Positions 1 through 11,752 of a stretch of 64,000 nt of DNA are shown here, in pieces (within the stretch, counting starts at the first letter, position 1; the number at the start of each line of letters is the position of its first letter). Under the pieces are notes generated by a model. The model was given only the letters and a program-made list of their open reading frames with translations. It had not been told where the DNA came from and ran no database searches. The stretch is from Physcia stellaris (lineage: Eukaryota > Ascomycota > Lecanoromycetes > Caliciales > Physciaceae), in assembly GCA_018902385.1 (NCBI GenBank), contig JABSSW010000055.1:62001-126000 (forward strand). The letters are read 5' to 3'. The position numbers and the translations under genes are program-made.

Positions 1-353
1 CTCTCGCCTTCGCTTAGTTTGGATTCGGAGATGCTCGCTTGTCAGCAAACATCCTACCATCAGTGAACGTCGAAAAAAAGGCCGTACTTGATGCTGGCCG
101 AGGTCCGCTAGTTTCGTCAGAGCTCAATGTAGTCGCTACTATTAATGTTATACCACAACGAATTCAAGTCTCGACTTTTCGCCGAGGAGTACTCCTCATC
201 CTTGTGCGGATATTTCCTGTCATCGTGCAGATTAGACGGAAAACTTGGCCATATTGGGCAGGCGGATCAAGGTACCTATTTGAAAGACCCCAACCTCCAC
301 CTCCACCGGGGAACAGCCTGGAGAATCGCTTGATCGTCCATTCACGAAACCTC
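1..353. other. Upstream region of the dioxygenase gene
   Basis: No gene is supported here. The reading frame of the downstream dioxygenase stays open leftward to about position 39, but it contains no ATG before 354 and the residues do not resemble the family. I read this as promoter and 5' leader of the dioxygenase, although an upstream exon outside the window cannot be excluded. Confidence 0.5.
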
Positions 354-1440
354 ATGGATCCATCAAAGGAGCATACGTCTTTAATGAAGGATCTGAGTAT
401 TGACAACATCACACAGAATGCTATTCTCGTCAATTCCCTCAGCGGAAATGCTCGATTCACGTTCCTCTTTGAGCGGCTCACCACTCATCTCCATGCTTTT
501 GCACGGGAGACGCGATTGAGTACGGAAGAATGGAGCGCTGGTCTGAAATTCTTGGAAGAGGTTGGCCAGAAGTGTAAAGAACGGGAGGTGTGCTTCGCGC
601 ATAGACTTCGTTTTAGGTCAGCACTGACCGCGGCTACAGGAGTTCATCTTACTTTCGGATAGCCTTGGATTAACCCTCCTGGTGGACTTGATCAATCATC
701 CCAAACCTGCAAACACCACCGAACTCTCGCTCCGTGGCCCCGCCCATACCTACGACGGTCCGCTCATGGAGCATGGAGGGGGCATCTCTCACGATGCCCG
801 CGGGGAGCCTCTCCTGGTACTCTGCTCAGTCAAAGACTCCAGCAGCAGACCGATCGAGGGCGTGGCTATTGACATCTGGGAGGCCGACGCAGCTGGCAAC
901 TACGATGTATTCTACCCTGATCGAGAAGGTCCGGAGGGAAGATGTACGATGTACAGCGATGCGAATGGGATCTTCTGGTTCAAAGGTATTGCGCCGGTAA
1001 ATTACCCAGTCCCGCCAGATGGACCGGTTCACAAAATGCTCGAGATGCTCCATCGCCAGCCGTGGCGTCCGGCGCATGTGCACTTCGTATTCACAAAGCA
1101 AGGCTATGACGAACTTACCACGTGAGTCATTGCGCGTCTTGTCATGGACGCTCGTTGCTGACTCTTTAGTGCGATTTACTTGCGTGGTGATCCATTCGAG
1201 ACATCCGATCCTGTGTTCGGCGTCCAGGAATCGCTTTTGACCGAGTATGAACAAGCTGACGATGCTGTTGCTAAGCGGTACGATGTGAAGCCTGGCACCA
1301 AAGTTATAAAGTATGACTTCATTCTTGCGTCGGAAAAGGAAGTCAGCGACTTGCGAGATAAGAGGGCGGAGCAAGCTCTGGCAGACTTGGGCCATAAGAC
1401 CAAGTGGCTCAATGGATTGCCTGTACCAGACGTGGATTAG
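354..1440 (+). CDS. Intradiol ring-cleavage dioxygenase, hydroxyquinol/catechol 1,2-dioxygenase type
   Basis: Three exons: 354-587, 640-1121 and 1170-1440, joined in frame across two roughly 50-bp GT..AG introns, about 328 residues. The N-terminal part beginning MDPSKEHTSLMKDL matches the helical dimerisation domain of this family. The catalytic domain carries the expected non-haem Fe(III) ligands: a Tyr in GNYDVFYPD, a Tyr in VNYPVPPDGPV and two His in RPAHVHFVF. The family opens catechol or hydroxyquinol rings between the two hydroxyls, feeding the 3-oxoadipate route; fungal members are usually cytosolic. PEGR and DPVFGVQESL fit the hydroxyquinol-like fungal branch better than bacterial catA. 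The ATG at 354 is the first in frame that agrees with family length. No other aromatic-degradation gene is adjacent, so substrate is inferred from family only. Confidence 0.92.
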
Positions 1441-1783
1441 ACCAAGGAGTATGCGATCGACTCTCTCAAAGTCGTTATGCCTTGCAGGCCATGTACTATT
1501 CTGTTGGAAACGTATACCTGTCCTTTGCCTTATGCCATAGTCCTTGTAGTGTATGAACTAAGGATCCGACGATCGATGAGCAAAAGATCAATCTAAGTGC
1601 CATTCGCTCTTTCTCCATTGGCTCACCTTCCTCAAGTAAAGTAGCGTTGCTCTCGACCGTTGCTTGTTCTACGACGCATCGTCTATTGACATGGCACTCC
1701 ATCTCACAATTGCCCAGCATTCATGTATTTGGTTTAGCGACCCCAATATGTCTAATCTCCTGGGTGGGAATTTGAAGCGAAAA

Positions 1784-2420
1784 CTATTGGTCAGGAGAAC
1801 TTATCGGTACATCTAGCATAGGTAAATCGATAAATATACTTGTGTCTTCTTCAGGGAATTCATCGGACGAGGGATGTGCCTTCAAAGGAGATACTCTGCC
1901 CAGTGCAATTCGTCCAGGGATGGGCCTTGTGAAGGAATCAGCAATGGTAGCGTGTCGTGGCAGCTTTCTGGCGGGCGAGTACGCGGTTTGTTGTGGCGGT
2001 ACCAGTGGTTTGAATGCCCCCCAAGGGACAAAGTCAGCACCCTCAGTCAAGCCTCGACTTCTGACCTGCTTTCGGAGCCATTTCAATCCTATATTGTATT
2101 CCATCTCTTTAATTATCGGCCGTGGCCTTGAATCCTTTAACAGTTGGTCCCTCAACTTCGTTGCTTGCCATCGCTGGGATTGTCCCGCGTCTTTGGAAAT
2201 GTATCCCGACAGGCGCTTGCTCGGGTATGCGAGGAGGTAGTATCTAGATCAGCCCGAGGTTCCGCAACCCAGATTTCGCCGGCATAATTCTCGAACTTGG
2301 CGACAGCATAGCCAAGAGCAGATTCATCCGTAAAGTATAGCCACCGCACATACGCGAAAATTTGCTGCTCGCTAGGTTTGTTTGCGCTCCTCGACGGACT
2401 CCAGCTGGTGTCTCTTAAGG
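1784..2420 (-). pseudogene. Broken or mis-sequenced minus-strand gene, unknown family
   Basis: Two minus-strand reading frames run into each other. The upstream one, from about 2420 to 2155, contains VRWLYFTDESALGYAVAKF and ENYAGEIWVAEPRADLD. The downstream one, about 2160 to 1784, contains EMEYNIGLKWLRKQ, GADFVPWGAFKPLVPP and PIPGRIALGRVSPLKAH. The text looks protein-like and the frames would join if one base were added in the short A run (minus strand) near 2157-2158. No ATG is found that clearly starts the protein, and I do not recognise the family. It may be a decayed gene, an exon set whose start lies further right, or an intact gene with one consensus error. Confidence 0.35.
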
Positions 2421-4555
2421 GTATTCACAGACCCCATTTCAGCCCCAAATTCTGCACCCGAGTATTGATGTCAATGCCGGCTTTGATCGCCTTCGTTGGG
2501 GTACTGGGAGGTAACATCGAAGGCGGTCAGAGACACGAGTAGCCCAATGACAACGGGCGGTGTATTGCTCTAAACTTTGTAGGGTATACATGCGACGAAC
2601 TAGATCAATACAGTAGTCGAAGCAGAATTCGCAAAGCAATCGGACAAGCTTAGGCGCAAGGAGTGGTAAGGGAGTGACTTGTTCAGAGGAAGCACAGCGC
2701 GCTGGAAAGCATTGGAAACGCGCGCAGGTTAGGCATTGTACGCGAATAGAGAGTACGCTATCAAGGTGGAAGAGGGTATGAAAGAAGAAGCTGAAAGCAT
2801 TGAGCAATGCGATGATACCCACCACCCTCGACTGCCCCCCAGTCAGTCAGAGTCTCATGCAGATTGGGCAATTGGAAATGATGGACGGCGCAGCAGAGAC
2901 ATGCGAGACATGCCCCAGCTCAGGGTTCAGGCTCGGCCCGTATCCCGCGAGTTTCGCTTAGTGCGCTTGGATAATTGGATTACTCCCGAGGGCCGAGGCT
3001 CCGCAGTTGATTGGCGCAGGAGGGTCCTGACTTTCGGCTAAAGGTTGAAGTGAAATAAGCGGCGAAGGGCAGTGGGGATCAGACTCTTCTACTTGCGGCC
3101 ATTGAGCCAGTACGTATGATACTACGACCGCAGGCTGTTACTCTGTGTGTAACAGGTCGAGAAAGCACTTGTACAGCCACTGAAAAACTGAGTGGGTAGG
3201 GAAATATTAATTGCACTCTAAAGTAGGTCAACATGGAGAACGATATCAGGTATTTGCTACAATCGTAGCGTCTGCTCCTACTCCACGAATGCTCCGATAT
3301 TAGCCTTTTACTGTCTGAAGGCTATAATGAGGGCGACTGTTCGGCCTCACAATGTGGACGGGACAACTTGGAGTAGGGGTGCAGACTGCCGCTTTCTTGC
3401 AGTTTCATCCCCGCTCAAGATGGGACCTCGAACCGCGAATCCTTGGAACAATCTTTAACTTTTGCCTTGGACGATCGCTGATCGCAACAAAGCAATTGAG
3501 CTTATGTCAGTACAGCGCTGGATCCCCCTCGAAATCCATTGAGAATTACTTCTACGCATCATCAAAGACGGCATGCCTATCTCTGCGTCTGACATCTATG
3601 ACCTCTCTTAGAGAAAGCCCCGTGGATTCACCGAAGCGGTACAGAATTTACACAGTTCCGAGAATCAAAGACTAGAAACTCTATTTCCACACTATAGGAT
3701 CAACTTACTGCGTTTCTCGACGCTGGGTAGCTTTAACTAGTGAGACTAAGTAAGATGATACCTCCAATGATTTTAAGGTAAGGTAAAGTTCCCGTGCTTT
3801 AGCTGGTTCAAAAGGCATCTTAAACTACTATTAATCGCTAGCTGGGATTATAAGCGGGAGAGAACCGGAAAGAAGATTTGAAGGATCTCGAGAACAAGAT
3901 ATTGAGGTCGGTTTAGAGCTCCAAGATCATATAATTTATATCAAGCCCAAGAAACCACGGAAATTCTGGACTGTAACAATAATGGCCATGTACGAGGAGA
4001 TTTGACTGTTGTCGATAGATTATTACTAGCTGATACATGCCCTCAGTATTGATAGAAGGGATGCCAACCAATCTCGGTCGAACGTCAACCACCGTTCCAA
4101 GTCTCCTGACTCAAGAGTACATCTGCAACAGGATATCTTTACAGTGAAAGACTAAGGAGCTATACTCAATTGGTGTTCACAGGAAGTGTCCCTCAAGACC
4201 TCTGTGAGATGCAGTTTCCAACGATCGGTATGTCCTAAGTTTTAGTCAATTCTGATTCTGCTCTATCAGATCCAAACTCATGTGCTGATTTGAGGACAGA
4301 TGATGTATCTAGAATCACCAATCATTCAAAATTGACAGCATGGATGACTTTCGAGAAAGTAATGAAGGTAGATGTGAATGACCGAGACACGTCCGATGAC
4401 GGACGAGTGTTAAGCATCTGACAGGTGTTACTTTGCAAAAGAGTTCACTTCCGAGTCATAATCTATCACTTGCCTATGCCGAAAGCGGAAAGCAACGACA
4501 TTGAGGAGTATATAATATAAACCCTCCATCTCTTCCTGCCCGCCTTCCTATACAG
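2421..4555. other. Gene-poor region
   Basis: About 2.1 kb without a supported gene. Short open frames occur (for example an ATG-started 107-codon frame at 3352-3675 on the plus strand and a frame at 2439-2825 on the minus strand) but none shows a recognisable domain, signal peptide or splice-consistent continuation. No terminal repeats or transposase motifs were seen. Confidence 0.4.
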
Positions 4556-4670
4556 TCCCGTGCTCCATACGAGTACACAGTCTCCGTGCTTCATAGCTCC
4601 GGACGAATACAGAGTCTCCGTGCTCCGTACGAGTGCACAATCTCCGTGCTCCATACGAGGAAGTACACGA
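4556..4670. repeat. Degenerate tandem repeat (minisatellite), about four units
   Basis: Four imperfect copies, each about 26-34 bp, share the core CTCCGTGCTCCATACGAG. Copies begin near 4556, 4581, 4615 and 4641. One copy carries an insertion (GCTCCGGACGA). On the minus strand the units read as repeated M(E/K)HGDC peptides, but no gene model supports translation. The array lies about 150 bp upstream of the CCCH-type gene, so it may sit in that gene's promoter. Confidence 0.75.
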
Positions 4671-4817
4671 TCGTGTGGTTCGTTTGAGGACGCCTTTAAA
4701 CTTTAGTAGCCGTCCATATTGGGGTGCTTCGTACAAGGGCATCTTACGTGTCAAGACGACAGCGAGTACCCGTCAAAGGCGAAGGTTTCTCGCAGTTCTA
4801 TGCGCGGTTAAGTCATC

Positions 4818-6617
4818 ATGTCACATACAGCCACAGAAACAGATCCTACACCATTCGATGCCGAGGCGTATCGAGTGAGATATGGAGTTAGGGAATACCT
4901 TCGATACGTCTCAAATATCGAGAGCGAGCAGAAAGCATGGACACTTGTAAGCTACCTTGGAATGGTGCCTAGAAGCTTGAATTCTCATGCTTGATTTTCT
5001 CTAGAACATCGTCAGCAAGAACCGAAAGCTCAAATCCGACAATGAAAAGATTGGGGGACTCGAAGCAGAGGTTTTAGTTCTGAAAGATAGGATTTCGGTA
5101 CAAGGTAGACAGCTGGAGGAACGCGACACACTGCAAACCGAGGCCAACATCGCGAAACAGCGCCTCCAGAACTTGGAGGAGGCCACCGCTTGCTGTAAAT
5201 ATGCGGTTATTCTAGTGGATGGCGATGGCTACAACTTTCCAGACCATTTGATCCGCCAAGGACTCAAGGGTGGCCAACAAGCAGCACAGCATCTGGAATC
5301 CCGGACGCAGAATTATTTAAAAGGAGTTCACGACGGTACCCAGCTCAAGATTATCGTTCGAATTTTCATGAGCCTTGATAATCTATCCAAAGTGTACCGG
5401 GGTATAGGAGTTATCAATGATAACAACACAATGCGGCAATTCATGGTCGGTTTCGTTCAAACGCACGGTCTCTTTGATGTCATCGACGTTGGTGAAGGAC
5501 AGGAGAGGGCGGATCATAAGCTGAAAGGTACGTACACCGCTCATAAATGTGTTGTTGCTCCTGTCGATGGTATGACCAGTGCTAGACAGGCTTCTTGAAA
5601 CCTATTACCCTTTCTATTTCCACACTAACTCAGAGTCCAGAAAATTTGATGCTCTACGTTAAAGATACACATTGCAGGCACATTCTAATTGGATGCTGTC
5701 ACGACAACGGCTATGTACCGAATTTGGACCCTTTGAAGACAAGCGACATAGCCCCAAAGATAGCTCTGATTGAACATCATCGTCCAGGCGCAAGGTATCA
5801 CGATCTGCCTTTCAAGGTCGTGAAGCTTGATGATATCTTCAGAGGGGCGGACCTGACTTCGAGACCAATTAAGCGATCAAGATCACCCAGCTTAGGGCCT
5901 TCTATTCCCAGATTTCAACCAACAGCGCAGGAATATTTCAAAGTTCGACTGAACCATTATGGAGAGCGCATAGATGTCCCTCTACCCCATGTGAAGAAGG
6001 CGACGTTGCGCGCATTCAACCAACGCCAAAGATCCCAGTTGCCGGCATCGTGCAATATACACTTCATATTTGGGCCAGGGAGCTGTACCGGGCATTGCAA
6101 GTTTAGTCACGACGGTTATATGGATGCATCCGAGGTCCTGGCGCTAGCATATCTATCTCGAGATACAGCTTGCATAGACGGTGAGCTGATTCCCATCGCT
6201 TTAGCTTTCATGATACTTTTTGTCAAACGGCTGAAAATCTGCGCAGGTCCTAGATGTCGGAACGGTAAGTGTTTTCGCGGGCATCAATGCAAGCAAATCT
6301 GAAAGGCTTTCTTTTCTGTGAACCAGTGACTCGGCTAGTGATTCGGCTTGCGGGACATGTTGTCATGCTATGGAGACACATGAGCTTTGAAAAATAATGC
6401 TGACACCGAACTCTATTCAGGCGTTTTTGATCCTGCATGCAAGAAAGGTTCAGACTGCAAATTCTTCTCGACGCACGGGATTGACAAGAGAATCGTTCTG
6501 GAGGAAAGCGGAACCGAGTCATTCAAGCGACCGAGAACTTCCTACGAGCAGTCATCTAGCCGAGCAGAATACCAGTCGAGGCAAAAACCCGGTGACTACT
6601 ACGAAAGGAGATGGTAG
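4818..6617 (+). CDS. CCCH zinc-finger protein with N-terminal NYN-like domain
   Basis: Five exons: 4818-4946, 5005-5527, 5641-6180, 6247-6288 and 6421-6617, giving about 476 residues. A coiled-coil stretch follows the start (KNRKLKSDNEKIGGLEAEV). Then comes a domain with AVILVDGDGYNFP, conserved acidic positions near ERADHKLKE and the block GCCHDNGYVP, a layout I associate with a fungal NYN/PIN-like fold joined to zinc fingers. At the C-terminus are CCCH-type fingers: CNIHFIFGPGSC..C..H, then C..C..CFRGHQC, then C-x5-C-x5-C ending in FFSTHG. Such proteins are presumed to bind, and possibly cleave, RNA; no substrate is known to me. The fourth intron, 6289-6420, would start with GC rather than GT; a nearby strong GT donor at 6265 gives an in-frame form lacking KCFRGHQC. 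The first ATG (4818) is well placed. Confidence 0.82.
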
Positions 6618-9600
6618 AGGTGGAAGATGATTCATGTAGAGAGGTGAGTCTCTGATTGCGGCATGGAGTTTACAGTCTTTGAGGCATGCATGCAGCGAGT
6701 GCATTCTCGATTAGCTTTCTGCTGAGCTATTCTGTGGCTACTGTTGGGAGACCTAAGGTCTTACAAAAGAATGCAGTGTTGCATGGTCTTTCTTTGCAGA
6801 AATTGATGTCGAAAGCCTCGCCGTTGTGGTTGTAACGAGTCGACCCTGGATGGAGGTCCTTCGACACGTGGCGTCGAATCCTCACCATGTTATCGCAACA
6901 TCTTCTTAAGAAATGGTAGATGTTACCGGTAGCATATCAACGCTTCAAGATGTTTGCTAATCAATTTGTTTCAGAAATATGATTTCTCAAACCATATGTT
7001 CCAGCACATGGGCTGGCTTTTGTCCATTTCCCTGCCAGACTTCTTGATTTACGTTTTCTGCTCTGAACTGAGCTCTGCACCGATTTCAACCAGGTCTCAC
7101 TGGATCCACTGCGTTACAACTTCCCCCCACCTTTATTAGAAGTGCTTCTACTTGCACAAGTCACACTAGGTGCACCTCTTATCGCTCTTGGTGCTTTGGC
7201 CTACAGTTATCGCTTGATCCCATGTTTAACGTGGTTGATACTATTATTGTGAATCTAGTGATTTACTCTAAATTCAGTGGACAGCCAATGTGAGCACGCA
7301 TGTTCCGTGATCTTGCGGAGGCGGCTGGCGAAATCGAAAACAGCAAGGCTCTTGTGGCTTAACATCAAGCACGGCATACACGGCTATGGTGACGTCGACG
7401 TCGACAACAGGGTCTGGCGATACTTTTCTATATTATCTGTCAGTACGCTTTGATTTTTCCTCACACTCACTTCTCCTGTTCAGCAAGCTTTGATTGTTCC
7501 TCGCTCACTTCTCATGTTCAGCAAAGTCATCAGACTATTAGGATCTCCCAAATCTGTCCCCGTTCGATATTCTGGATGAGCTTGATATCCCCAAAACTTG
7601 ACTGTGGAACCATCAAGTAACAGAACCATCATACCTCATTGCAGCCTTGAGTACCTGGATTGTATTTCCTTACTATCGCAAATACAGTAAGCTCAATACA
7701 TAGCGTTGCAGAAACGTAGTCTGCACTCCCATCGTTGCTAGGACGCCGACGGATGGACTTGCCAGGCACATAGACATTTTAGATCTTAAATGACTGCACA
7801 ACAGTGCTAGCAAAGCATTGACTGCCAGACCCATAGGCAGGACTCGATCCAATCTCCAAATGTTACGCGTGCCATCACATGGTCCATGTCGTGGGTGAAC
7901 CCGTTCTCCTATATCGGTTCTAAGCAAATCTACTCTTATCTAATGTTTCGGCGCTCACATGCATGTTCAAGTGATGAAGTGCCATCAAGTTGGGGATAAT
8001 CATTTGTAACTATTCAAACCCTGCAGATCCAGCTGTCTGCACACCTGATCCAAGTGCAGATCCCTTCGCGAGTCCAAGATTTGTCATGTTGCCAAGGTTA
8101 ATATCCGCCATCTTTTTGCGCTCTTCAAGGCGTGCAGAATCTAGAGATACTCTATTTTCCAACAGAGACTAGCCACGCTGAAGGCACCGACTGGGACTTC
8201 TCATACACCCGGCCTACTAAGCTACTCGAATTGAGTTTGGATGGATACATCGAATCATATCATCCGCTTTTCGGCGAGAATATCCCCGGAATCTCAATCA
8301 CTTGAGGATACAAAGATGTTTCGACCTATGTGCTAACGCTGTCTACCACTGGCTTACAGTAAAAAAAAATACGCTTGAGTAATTCCAGTGCTCAATTGGC
8401 TTTCGAAGGAAGGAAGCCCCCATCTGCCTCTCATCCCACGGTACATTCCCCGGGCTCGAGACCTCTCAGCTTTCTTACAGGTGTATCAGTCATACCTTTT
8501 TCACCATGAATTATCGCTTTGCCAACCCGAAAAATGACCAGACGCCTAATCCAGACCAGCACCACCCGTTCAAAAGCCTAGAATTCACTGATCACCTCAT
8601 GGACTTCCACTTGAAGACACCGGTTGGTGACCTTAAACCTTTGCAAGCATCAACCATGGTCGTAAGGCAATCGCCAAAGCTCCGGAAATTTATAGCTGAT
8701 GAACACTTCATTGGCAAGATACCTCAATATTAAAATGCTGTTCTTTGGAGTGTACAGTGGATCATCAGATATCGAGCCGAGCTTCGAGGCGACAATCGCG
8801 ATATCACTGTGACTGGGACTTGCGGCAAACCAAGCTTCGACGGAGGACAGTATATCATTCACTCTTCAAAGTCCCACCACATCCTACTAGTTTTGAAAGC
8901 TTACTTTCGAATTGCGGGAGCAATGCATGAGGAACGCTCGGATGACAGTTGAGAGAGATATACAGAATGCGAGTCGCGAAATTGAACGTGGCGGCTTTCA
9001 GTAATGCAATACTATTCGATTCGGTAATGTTGTCCATGTGTTCTAAGTCTCAAGCAACTGGATCAGTAGTAGATAAAGATGGCGTCATACGGCTCGGCGA
9101 TGATATCTTATCCAAAGGTCAAGTCCATAGCCTATTGCCGTTCGCCGAGCAAGAGGGTGGAAAACTGGAAATCATGGCTTCGGCCTACGGAGTACTGGGA
9201 GAACGTTCTCCGCTTCATGAGAATCACGCCACACTCATGGAAGCAATAATACTTACGCGAGAAGTACGTTTTCCTCTTTTGGAAACAGGTTTGCCCGGGA
9301 TTTGTTTGTATGCAATGTATAAAGTGCAGGTAAATCATAGTCTTCGCAGATAGTCTCGAAAGCGGCTAGTCGGATTCTTGGGTTCCTGTCAAGGCGAATG
9401 CGTACTTTCATGTAACCGTGAATGGTGATTGGTGATTCTCAGACTAGGTACATCCCGTTCTTTGGACCAAAAATATCACAAATCAGGTTGGCCAGGCGTA
9501 TTCTATATCCGGCGAGGCTGCAGGTCTGACCAGTATCACGGACACAAAGAAGGCACAGAAGAAGCTCGACTTGCAGTCTTAGACTTCAGAGATAAGCTAA

Positions 9601-9667
9601 CTGCTCGCTGGGAGTTTGATACTCCAACTAGACGCTACGGACAGTCGGCGGCGTGACATTGCTATCC
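6618..9667. other. Gene-poor region with protein-like fragments near 8506-9353
   Basis: No complete gene is supported. Within 8506-9353 (+) there are three adjacent open pieces: an ATG-started 75-codon frame at 8506-8733, a following piece rich in plausible residues, and 8949-9353 containing AKLNVAAFSNAILFDSVML and EAIILTREVRFPLLETGLPG. They are separated by stops and I could not join them with convincing splice sites, so they may be remnants of a gene I do not recognise. A two-copy direct duplication lies at 7447-7524. The rest shows nothing I can name. Confidence 0.35.
7447..7524. repeat. Two-copy tandem duplication, about 39 bp
   Basis: Copy one (7447-7486, 40 bp) and copy two (7487-7524, 38 bp) both start GCTTTGATT and end GTTCAGCAA. 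They abut directly and differ by a few substitutions and a 2-bp length change. A short local duplication with no coding context. Confidence 0.85.
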
Positions 9668-11094
9668 TCACTGAAGCAGCAGCTCATAGACCAAATAGTA
9701 TTTGGATTTTTCTGGATTGATTTTTCCCAGCGTCCCCGGCGGGGCACCCTCTGGCACCTCCCTTACCACTGTGGTGAACATAGTGATGGACATACTGTGA
9801 GAAAATTAGCACTGATACTATGCGAGGCCCAGCTGCCGCTGATGCCAGATAAAGAAGTGGAGAGGACTCACTCTCTACCTCCGAGCTCCGAAGGATGATC
9901 GATCTGTAGGAAAGCCGCACCATTACTATTGTCGATATTGAGTCAGCATGTTCAAACTCCGATGAGCATTGCGTCGTACATTATGTCTAACGAGTTGGGG
10001 GGTCCCGAGCCTTGTTTCGGAATTTCAAGTGGGATATTGAAGAGGAAAGAAGATGATCGAACGGACGTACCCATGCGGAGTTCCTAGGAGTGCAGCCCCT
10101 TTGTCTGTATCTACGTGATACGTTTTCCCCGGAAACACCATGTCTAGCATATTAACCGACTCAGGAACATCTGGCATGCCTGCCACTCGTTCCATTATGT
10201 ACTTTGTATCGTCATTGACTACGTTGTCGCGGATGATGTACTGCAGATTGCTCCTCGGAACACCCGCGTTATCGGCCACATTCGTCCAGAAAGCCCAGGC
10301 TATGTCGGACCACCGATATACTATAGGAAGCTCCAAAGCCAGCTCCTCTGCCGAAAGAGGAGGATCATGTGCATCCTGTACAAAATTGGCTGGGCTATGA
10401 TTGTTATTTGCAACGATGGAACCACCTTTCGCGTTGAAGAAGTTCTCGTAAGAGCCTTCATATAGAGTTTTCTGCCATCTACGTTAGTTGGTCGTTTAGA
10501 GAGACAGCACCAGAGACTTACTTTTACTCCCTGAGAATTCGTAAACTGGTTACCCATAAGGATATATCTATTCTCCATGCCAACTGTCGGATCCGTTCCA
10601 ACCTCCCTCAGGGCACTCTCCACAACCTCGGGAATTTGATAGTCACTAACGCCTGTGAAGTCTATCCAGCCGTTCTCCTCAAGTTCCGCGGGGGTCCAGG
10701 TTCGAGCGTCATGACCAGCCGTCAATGCGTTTGCGATACGGCGACGGAGTGCCTTGCCTTTACATATGGCAACATCGAGTTTTAATGTGGGTCCTTTGGG
10801 TTTGGCTCGTCTAACGAGGTCTGAATCTGCTGCTTGTATTTGAGGAAGAGAGCTAGATATATTGAATGACACGTCGCCGAAAGGAACAGCGACCTTATTG
10901 GCCAACTGAGCGGCAAACTGAGAAGCTGAGCCTCCGGAGTTGGTAACCACATTCACATTCCGAGTCGCAATTGGATGAAGGTTGCCATTAGGTACAGATG
11001 CGTGATGCTGCAAGCCGAGGAAGCACAAAATCGAGAGGACGAGAACCACAAAGGCGCGCAGGCCCAAGTGGAATGAAGTCAAAGAGGGCATCAT
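9668..11094 (-). CDS. Secreted or membrane-anchored fungal protein of unknown function
   Basis: Four exons on the minus strand: 11094-10522, 10471-10071, 9925-9872 and 9794-9668, all phases matching, 384 residues. A hydrophobic segment near the start (AFVVLVLSILCFLGL) suggests a signal anchor or signal peptide. The middle includes ENGWIDFTGVSDYQIPEVVE and ENRYILMGNQFTNSQ, the later part WSDIAWAFWTNV, then a Gly-rich block LLGTPHGNGAAFLQIDHPS. I recall that a 'GTPHG.G.A..L..H' block followed by a short beta-rich tail recurs in uncharacterised ascomycete proteins, but I cannot name a function. The second acceptor was placed inside a candidate AG pair so that the frame entering KTLYEGSYENFF is kept. 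It lies tail-to-head with the ferric reductase gene, 658 bp away, same strand. Confidence 0.72.
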
Positions 11095-11752
11095 CTGTTT
11101 GATAAGTATGCCGAGGCTTTGACAATAGTGGTTTGCTTGCTACGACAGTACACTCAGGATAGAAGCTGAAGAAATTGTATCGAGTAAGAAAATCGGAGAG
11201 AAGGTTAAAGCGTTGCTCCTTTATATACTGCGGGTGGTGTCTAATTACCTTGAAGCGCTACTCTAATCGGAAATTACCAGAACACTACAGTCACTGAGAT
11301 CCATGCGAACATTGTCACATATTCACACGTGTGCCGGCAGGCCGAAGCGGGTCTCTGTTGGGTTTGACCTTGTCCTTGTTCGTTTGTCGAGCTCATTCAG
11401 TGAATACCCTTGGGATATTTCGACAAAGAGTAACACAACCACGGAGACGACGCCCCTTATCCTTGTTCCTTGTCCGTTTGACAAGCTTATTCGGTGCAAA
11501 TTCCTGAAGTGTGTTAAAGTACATCACCGAGGGGACACCACGGGTCTTCGCAAGCTGCTCAGTCCTCTCAGTGGAGCATCTGTTGATAAAATACTGTCAT
11601 TTCCTGTTCGTTTTACCATCTGTACAATAGCCAATTTGCTGGACTTCGCTTTTTTACTGGCTCTTGTTCTTGCTAACGTTGTGTGCAAGTGCACTAATGG
11701 AATCAAAGATTCGCTTTGGAACATAATGTACCACATCAATTAGCAAATGGTA
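11095..11752. other. Intergenic region with an imperfect direct duplication
   Basis: Between the unknown secreted gene and the ferric reductase gene. Segments 11369-11400 and 11462-11494 resemble each other (both read CTTGT..CTTGT.CGTTTG followed by a variant of AGCTCATTCAG or AAGCTTATTCGG), an old duplication of about 33 bp. The left third is the likely promoter of the secreted-protein gene. No gene seen. Confidence 0.45.
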
